DNA of 64,000 bases from Cliona cf. orientalis. Lineage: Eukaryota > Porifera > Demospongiae > Clionaida > Clionaidae. The notes under the pieces are model-generated. The model saw only the letters and a program-made list of their open reading frames with translations, had not been told where the DNA came from and made no database searches. The position numbers were made by a program, and so were the translations under genes. Positions 57,913 to 64,000 of this stretch are shown one piece after another; the first letter of the stretch is position 1; the number at the start of each line of letters is the position of its first letter. The stretch spans positions 2,129,501 through 2,193,500 of the forward strand of contig OZ005699.1 of NCBI GenBank assembly GCA_963930775.1. Reading direction: 5' to 3'.

Positions 57913-58094
57913 CAGGTACTGATCTAGAAATTTTGCACGGAAGGTGGCTGATAGGGTGGCTACCCACAGTTAACTACATTGGTACAGGGGAGTGGCTGAT
58001 TGATAATGATGGATGTCTCCAATACTACGTTACATGAAAGAACTGGTGAAGGGGGTGGCTAGCCACCCTATCCACCCCCCTGGATCAGCCCCTG
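57913..58094. mobile_element. Short hAT-like element (CAGGGGCTGATCCAG end)
   Basis: The inverted right end reads CAGGGGCTGATCCAGG and the left end CAGGTACTGATCTAGA. A GGTGGCT / AGCCACC subterminal pair adds to the inverted structure. An 8-bp duplication was not evident, so the assignment rests on the termini. Confidence 0.5.
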
Positions 58095-58508
58095 AGATAC
58101 CATTGGCCAGTATAGTTGAGTTAACTGTCCTGATTAAAGGAGGTATTCTCATTTCTGTGGCAGTTCAGTTCATGTACCTGGAGAAATGCGGTATAACTAC
58201 GTGGGAATCACTGATCATAATTATAAAGCAGGGAGGTGTCCTCATTTCAGGACATAGGGGGATTCTACTGTGGAGCAAGAATCATTACAAATACACGTAT
58301 CACAAAATTATATTGGATGCATCAATAGTCATGCATGCTGCATACGTCCACGTCCATGAGCCAATTGATTGCACAAGCAGACCAAAACCAGCAAATACTG
58401 CTTCACCATCTTAATGTGCAGAATCTTCCTTGGGATAATATGTGCGCGAGTGATAACTTATTCACGTATAATTGATATACGGCGCGTACAATCGCCCGTT
58501 GATAATTA

Positions 58509-58563
58509 TGCGCATGCGCTATATGCGCATATGGCTAGCACGTTTTCCACATGCGCATGCGCA
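58509..58563. promoter_or_regulatory. Paired NRF1-type palindromes upstream of methyltransferase-like gene
   Basis: TGCGCATGCGCT at 58509-58520 and a perfect TGCGCATGCGCA at 58552-58563 lie 150-210 bp before the ATG. They form a local GC-rich patch in AT-rich DNA. They match the known NRF1 consensus; promoter use is inferred. Confidence 0.5.
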
Positions 58564-58715
58564 TCTCTGACCAGATGCGGTATTTACAGGGATACTGATC
58601 TGCGGTAGCTAGCTATTGAGCGCTAACTGTGGTTTGTTTTCTTTTGTTCAATACTATAAATCGGTTTTCGTATTCGATCTTGACAGTTCGGTGGTTTTAA
58701 TATTGAGCTCTGATC

Positions 58716-59507
58716 ATGGCTGCCACCAATCGCGAACAGGACCTAATTATAACTCGGGCCTTAAGACGGCTAACAGTGAAAGATTTTATCGATAAAAAAT
58801 TCGAAGAGCTTAGTCCTATTCTTGAAACCCTTGATAGGGATAAAGAAAAGAAGATGGAAGGAGAAAGGATCTATAGGAGCTGGAGGGAAAACAATTTCAC
58901 GTGGACCCACCAAGATTATGCCCACGAAGGATTTCAAGGTATATATGTCCAAAAATTATTCAAAAATCGTGCGAGATTAACAAAAAAAGCGATGTCGGAG
59001 GCACTGGCCATGGAATCAAACACCTCTGAATTACGTACTCTACGCCATGTTCTTGTGGGTGCACGTACAGTGGCTAGCTTGGGCTGTGGGCCTGGACCAG
59101 AGCTAGTAGGAATACAAGCTTTTTTGAAGGAAGATTTGAAAGTAGATGATCTGTCCAGACTAAATTTTATAGGCTATGATGCTGTGGCCACGTGGGAGAA
59201 ATTTCACCAAGAGTTGGGAACCACATTCGTTATGCAGAAAATTGATGCAACGTTTCTACAAGACCTCCCACGTGTGGATATTGTAATTGCGAGTTACTTT
59301 GCAAGCTCAGCAAGCTTATCAGACCGCAAATTGAATCCTGATGGTACCAGCAATTGGGATAAAATCACCAATAAATCCAAATTAGTGATTATATTAGATG
59401 TGAATGATCGTCACCAAAGAAATTCACTGACAAAAAGAGGTTTTGTTGAATTTTCAGTTGACGACGAACGCTCCAGAGAAGTATATATCCACATAAAAAT
59501 TGTTTAA
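58716..59507 (+). CDS. Putative class I SAM-dependent methyltransferase-like protein (intronless)
   Basis: A single-exon frame of 263 residues with A at -3 and G at +4 of its ATG. The first 115 residues are charged and helical-looking (DFIDKKFEEL, DKEKKMEGE). Residues about 120-133 read VASLGCGPGPELVG, a typical SAM-binding motif I. FIGYDAVATWEKF follows as a motif II-like strand ending in Asp, then KIDATFLQDLPRVDIVIASY, consistent with motifs III-IV of the Rossmann fold. I cannot name the family or substrate. It lies on the strand opposite to the receptors, probably inside intron 1 of receptor C. Codon use is more AT-rich than in the neighbouring genes (many AAA, GAT, ATT). Lack of introns fits a retrocopy or an acquired gene; neither is shown. 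AATAAA at 59549-59554 would serve as its poly(A) signal. Confidence 0.75.
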   Translation: MAATNREQDLIITRALRRLTVKDFIDKKFEELSPILETLDRDKEKKMEGERIYRSWRENNFTWTHQDYAHEGFQGIYVQKLFKNRARLTKKAMSEALAMESNTSELRTLRHVLVGARTVASLGCGPGPELVGIQAFLKEDLKVDDLSRLNFIGYDAVATWEKFHQELGTTFVMQKIDATFLQDLPRVDIVIASYFASSASLSDRKLNPDGTSNWDKITNKSKLVIILDVNDRHQRNSLTKRGFVEFSVDDERSREVYIHIKIV

Positions 59508-62375
59508 ACAAAGAATAACTGGTAGATATATAGCTAGCTAGCTATTATAATAAAGTCATTAATTTTGTTATGTATAGCACACTATTATTATGTTTATTAT
59601 TAGTAGCTATAGCTATTTTAATTAGATGGCAATTGACCTTTGTTTGCAGTTGCTTTAATTTGGGGCGAGCCCTACAGTTACCACTCACACAAGAAAACTG
59701 TCGTATACACTCAGTGACACGTACATGTAATCTGATTTTCACATGGCCAGACTCGTATGCAGGACGTCACATTTAAATTGTGCAGCACATGGTTGGCTAT
59801 CATAAAATTTTGGCCCCATGCAATGGCTACTCTAACTTGTGTCACTATCAAACACTTCAGGGTGCTACCGTTTATAATATTATTATAATATTATAACTAG
59901 CAATACTTAGCCCATGCATCTAGTGGATTTTTATCCTGATACATGTAGCTCCAGTGCAGCTGGCATCATGCATGCAGGTAGCTATAATACTAGGCATGTC
60001 ACAATCCAAAAAAAATTAATGCCTATTATTAAAAAAACAACCTGCAAACATCTAAATATTTATGGGTCATAACTACTCACTTCAATGTGTTGTGAATACC
60101 AAATTAAACATGCATCACAGGCTTCAGCAAATATAGCACTACACTGTAGTATCCCAAGTGGTGTGTTGTAATCACTAGCTAGCTACCAGCATTGCAGAGC
60201 TTCAGGAAAACCCATTAAATACCACACTCTCCACTACATAATACTGTGGCACACAAAAACATTGCTAATGGACAACTTCAATTCACTCGAGGGTTACGGT
60301 AGTCGTTCTGTGTGTGAGTGAGTGTGTGTATCTGTTACTGCGCTAGCTGCTGCATACCTGTTTTATACGTTGAAAACAAGGTACCATTAGGCCTTTTGTG
60401 GTAGATACAATATATGCATTGTGTGGATTTCGTTGATAATGCTTTGTTCGAAAGTTCTGGCGATATTTTCTGACCACCACAGCCTTCTTCGCTTCTTGTC
60501 CAGCTCTCGCTTGATGAAAGAGACAGACCTCATTTCAAGAAGATTAGTGTGTGTAGCCCAAGCTACAACTCAACTGACTCATCACTAGTCACAGTAGGCT
60601 GTCAACTACCATATTCGATCTAGCTAATATTAATGCGCCACTAAAAAATAATTACCGATCTTGGGTGGCGCACTAGAGCATGGAAATTATTAAACATTCT
60701 GATTCAGGTGGCGCATCTTTTAGAGAGGCGCGTTGTATTTAGAGCGAAAGTGTGGAAAACGTGGCTTCCAGTACTCAGTATATATGGGATACTCGGTACT
60801 ATCAAGCTATTGTCAATTATAAGTATACCTGTACCGCTCTAATTAGAACGTGCCTGGGAAAAATAATTAGCATGGCCACATGGCGCGCATTCGTAGAGCA
60901 TGAAACTTAGGATTCTGCATGGCGTAGGTGACGCATTCATCAGAGAGGCACCTTAATTAGATTGGATACGGTACGCTTCTTGGCTTTACTTTGTACTAGA
61001 TCTGCTGATCTGGCATGCACGTGGTACTGTTACGTAATACCGTGCAATCAGTAATGCATTCTTGTGGTTATAGTTACTCTCTACAGCACTGCTAATTAAC
61101 AGCGACAGAGTGTTGCCGCAGGCTTAGCTTGCAAATATGCAACATGTAGATTAGCTACTCACTACTGCAATGAATTCTCACAGCACCGAGGGTTTAGCAC
61201 CAATGGTGTTCATTATATTATGTGTAGCAAAGAAAGTGTAGAGCACAATCTAATATTTTGATATAATATGCCTAACCATGAACACTGGGGAGGCCACATT
61301 TTTGAAGGTACATTAATACCAAGACTCCAAGGGTGAGTCAAATACCGGATCCCTGTAACTGTATGGTAGTATTGCACTCATATTCTCGTCACAGATACCA
61401 GATAGATCTAGATGCTGTCCATGCAAGTACATGATTTAATTAATGAATACTGCGTAGTGGCCACAAGCCGCGAGTAATAGGGTATTTACCTTGGGGCAGC
61501 TAGTTCTGACCAGAGACTGTGCTGAGCACACCTGCAACCACACATGCAGTCACATGTAAAATTGCTGTGTAAACGGAACATGAAAATATGCATAGTTTAA
61601 CGTAGACCTTGCCCACCCACACAGACACTGCCACTAATAGCTAATATGCTATGGTGCAATTCTAATTAATGCTCATTCCCAGCCCCCAATCTGCACATGC
61701 CGGGGTAGCTATATACGGTACCGGTGCTCATGGGATCTAAGGATGAGACTACCAGACCCTTTAAAGTTTTAAGGCTTTATCTCCGCTGAGAGTCTTGGGA
61801 TGGGAGTCTGAGGACAAGACTAGAATCACTAGAGCAGGAGAGGATCTAGCTAATGATTTACAATTGCAAGGAGAGAATTTGCTCCTTAGGGCCCGCGCGT
61901 GCATGCAAGGGGTAAAGCAATTGGTTTTGTCCATCTGTTTATCAGCACCAGCATCATCTTAAGATCCGGTGCTGTCGCTCTCAATTTGATGCTGAGGTTG
62001 GCCTTTCATGCCACTGATTGCTCAACTGATATTCAGAAGCTAATAGCTAATAGCTATATGGAATAAACTGGAAGGTTTATTTTAATAGAATTAGCTAGCT
62101 AATGACCACACACACACATTAATTTTATTGGCACAGTATTAAGTCATGTTTAGCTCGGATTTGTAATGTGTGACATAATAATATTACACACATGCATATA
62201 GCTATACACCATTGGACAGAGTTATGGACTTTATAATCTTGACTCAGTATAATTTTGGACATTTCAGTATAGCTAGTAGCTAAAAATATACATGCAAAGG
62301 TATAGACCTATACTGTAGTAATTATACTATTCCTCCAGCATCGTGAGCTAGCTGGCTACATAAAACTGCAGTGTC
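59508..62375. other. Spacer between the methyltransferase-like gene and receptor D
   Basis: No gene supported. The upstream signal-peptide exon of receptor C should lie in this direction but no phase-1 candidate was convincing. A 48-residue minus-strand frame at 60387-60533 (MRSVSFIKRELDKKRRRLWW at its start) is strongly basic and unidentified. Short blocks near 61500-61600 resemble intron DNA of receptor B near 48450-48520. Confidence 0.45.
59549..59554 (+). terminator. Poly(A) signal AATAAA of methyltransferase-like gene
   Basis: AATAAA lies 42 bases after the TAA-terminated frame that ends at 59507, an ordinary distance for a poly(A) signal. Confidence 0.45.
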
Positions 62376-63948
62376 CTAAGACTTAGTCTCTTTCAGCTCT
62401 GTCGTCATCAGAGGTTGCTTATCTTGTCCGGCATCATTTCTATCGCCTATGAGTTCCCTGAGACGCTGGGTCTTCACCATCAAGTACTTATTATCTTTCT
62501 GCAGAGGTCATTAAATAAAATGTTACAGTTTATGGAGTTAGAATTGCTAGCTACTGGGGATATTATTTGAAATGGCTTACCAATTTTTGCTCAAAAGGTT
62601 TGGGTTTTCTTGAAAGGAGCGATGGTTTTCGTCCATCTGAATCCTAGAAATGAGATATTAATGCACTTTGAAATTGTATCTCTTAGCAATATTAAAATAT
62701 ATTAACAGAATGGCTGAATTCTCTAACACATTCCCACGCACAGGAATCACATAACAATAATAAAAAAAAATCATGTGATCATGCATATTAATTTTGGAGA
62801 AGAAGTTCGATCAGTGATGTTGGAAGTATGTGCACTGGGTGTTGGATTTGTAATTTGGACTGATTTTCATGCAGTCAGTTGGTTCATGGTATAAGATGTT
62901 TCAATTATTCTGTGGTATATAATTATATACATGCATGTGTATTATTATGTATCAATTCTTACTCTCTGCACTAGTGGGTTGCTTGTTGTGGCTTGTGGTG
63001 ATGCCTCTCCAGACCCTATGCCAGCAAAAGCAAGTAGTGGTGTAGTTGCTGCTCCAAAGCCTTTATTGAGGACATCCTGTGTGTCAGTTGTAGCAATTTG
63101 AAAAAGTAATCTTATTTTTACCAGTGCGTATGAGAATACTGGTCATCAAGTAATATTCTCCTCACAAATTTTTAATGATGATGAGACAAATAATAATATT
63201 ATTGTATCCAATAATAAATGCATAATATGTGTGCTACATCCCCAGGCTCACTGTCTATTCAATGGTAACTCTCTCTCATGTCTTTTTTAATACAAAGTTG
63301 AGAACAATGGCTTTAATATTGTGGGAGTCCCCTTCTCCCATGAATTGTATTTGCCCCCGAAAGTTTGCCACTAGGAGTTTGCCCCAGCCCTCCTGAAATA
63401 AACTCCAGGAGGTTAGCTATAGTACATGTATAATAGGCGCCATCATCTAAATGTATTAATATGGCTATAATGAACCACTGTCACCTGACATAATAATATA
63501 ATTGTGTATAGATACATACCATATCCTCTGGTTCGAGCCATGCACACCACCAGCCATAACTTATCTACAAGTGAAGAAGATGAAATGTAAACTTTGCATG
63601 CGTTGCACATCTGGAATTATCTTTATCACAATCTAAGCCATTAATAATATTATAAACATTGTCACAGTGCAGTACAGTACATGTATTTTAATGATAATGC
63701 CCATGGGCTCTCATTCATGATACACAAAATTAATGTCATGCATAGGACTATCATTATTATAATTATGTGCAGACTTAAAATAATTATTAGTGCCCATGGG
63801 CTCTTATTCATGGTACAATGTACATGTACATGTAGCTATACACATTCTATACTCACCCCAAGAACAACAACCACAACAATCGCTATGATCAGCAACAGGC
63901 CCAGGATTCCTCCAATGACTCCGCCCACTATGGCAGCAGTATTGTTAG
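62376..63948 (-). CDS. Ig-FN3-type transmembrane receptor D, 3' part only
   Basis: Exons on the minus strand: 63948-63857, 63564-63520, 63076-62963, 62643-62581, 62498-62376; the 5' exons lie beyond the right edge. Phases agree (membrane exon enters at phase 1, the rest at phase 0), giving about 145 residues. The membrane exon has the same 92-nt length as in receptor C and begins NNTAAIVGGVIGG. The next exon (45 nt, as in C) encodes SYGWWCAWLEPEDM. A Gly/Ala/Thr-rich exon follows, then DSDGRKPSLLSRKPKPFEQK, then a final exon with KYLMVKTQRLRELIGDRND. Tail order and exon lengths match receptor C, so these two form a subfamily distinct from A and B. No enzymatic domain is present in the visible part. 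Confidence 0.82.
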
Positions 63949-64000
63949 CTGGAAAATAAATTATTAATAATAATGATAATATTATTGTCAGTGCAGAAAG

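Larger units (their letters stand above)
57605..58715. other. Flank between receptor C and the methyltransferase-like gene
   Basis: No supported exon. It contains an hAT-like short element (57913-58094) and, near its right end, the GC-rich putative promoter of the methyltransferase-like gene. A plus-strand frame of 133 codons at 58013-58414 overlaps the element and shows no protein-like features. Confidence 0.5.

Noticed and set aside
60387..60533. 48-residue basic minus-strand frame as first exon of receptor C
   Set aside because: It has no hydrophobic signal sequence and no phase-1 donor; kept only as an unidentified short frame.

Overview
The window reads as an early-branching animal nuclear genome, most likely a demosponge; that identification is an inference from gene content and style, not from a database match. 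Introns are short with canonical GT-AG ends, intergenic DNA is compact and AT-rich, small inverted-repeat elements are abundant, and the genes include animal-type LRRK (Roco) kinases, a DREAM-complex LIN9 gene and Ig/fibronectin-III receptors. All multi-exon models below were built by hand by joining exons whose splice phases agree.

Layout. 1-1161: the 3' end of a first LRRK-like gene. 1589-15050: a complete 19-exon LRRK/Roco gene (2574 aa: ankyrin, LRR, ROC, COR, kinase, WD40-like), tandem paralog of the first. 15974-23626: three intronless tandem genes, each a TKL-type kinase followed by a coiled coil and Kelch repeats. 24676-31993 (minus): LIN9, 22 exons, 616 aa, with a tRNA-Thr(AGT) in one intron and a perfect 26-bp hairpin in another.

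32205-63948 (all minus): four paralogous type-I membrane receptors in tandem. Two are complete (657 and 572 aa), one lacks only its first exon, and one is cut by the right edge. They share one exon template: signal peptide, Ig domain, FN3 domain, a second FN3-like domain split by an intron, a 111-residue module with conserved cysteines that I cannot assign to a family, a membrane helix and a short cytoplasmic tail. The tails fall into two classes. An orphan tail exon at 40062-40257 and duplicated intron DNA suggest a decayed fifth copy. An intronless SAM-methyltransferase-like gene (58716-59507, plus strand) lies among them.

The introns and spacers hold several families of non-autonomous elements: TA-flanked MITEs, short palindromic elements, a 1.2-kb foldback element, hAT-like ends, and a 430-bp tandem array built of elements joined end to end. 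NRF1-type palindromes lie upstream of several genes.

No operon-like coupling is evident. The shared theme is expansion of signalling and receptor families by local duplication, with signs of gene conversion in the kinase genes. The receptor cluster is the best candidate for an undescribed system, possibly cell recognition or immunity; the sequence alone does not prove that role.
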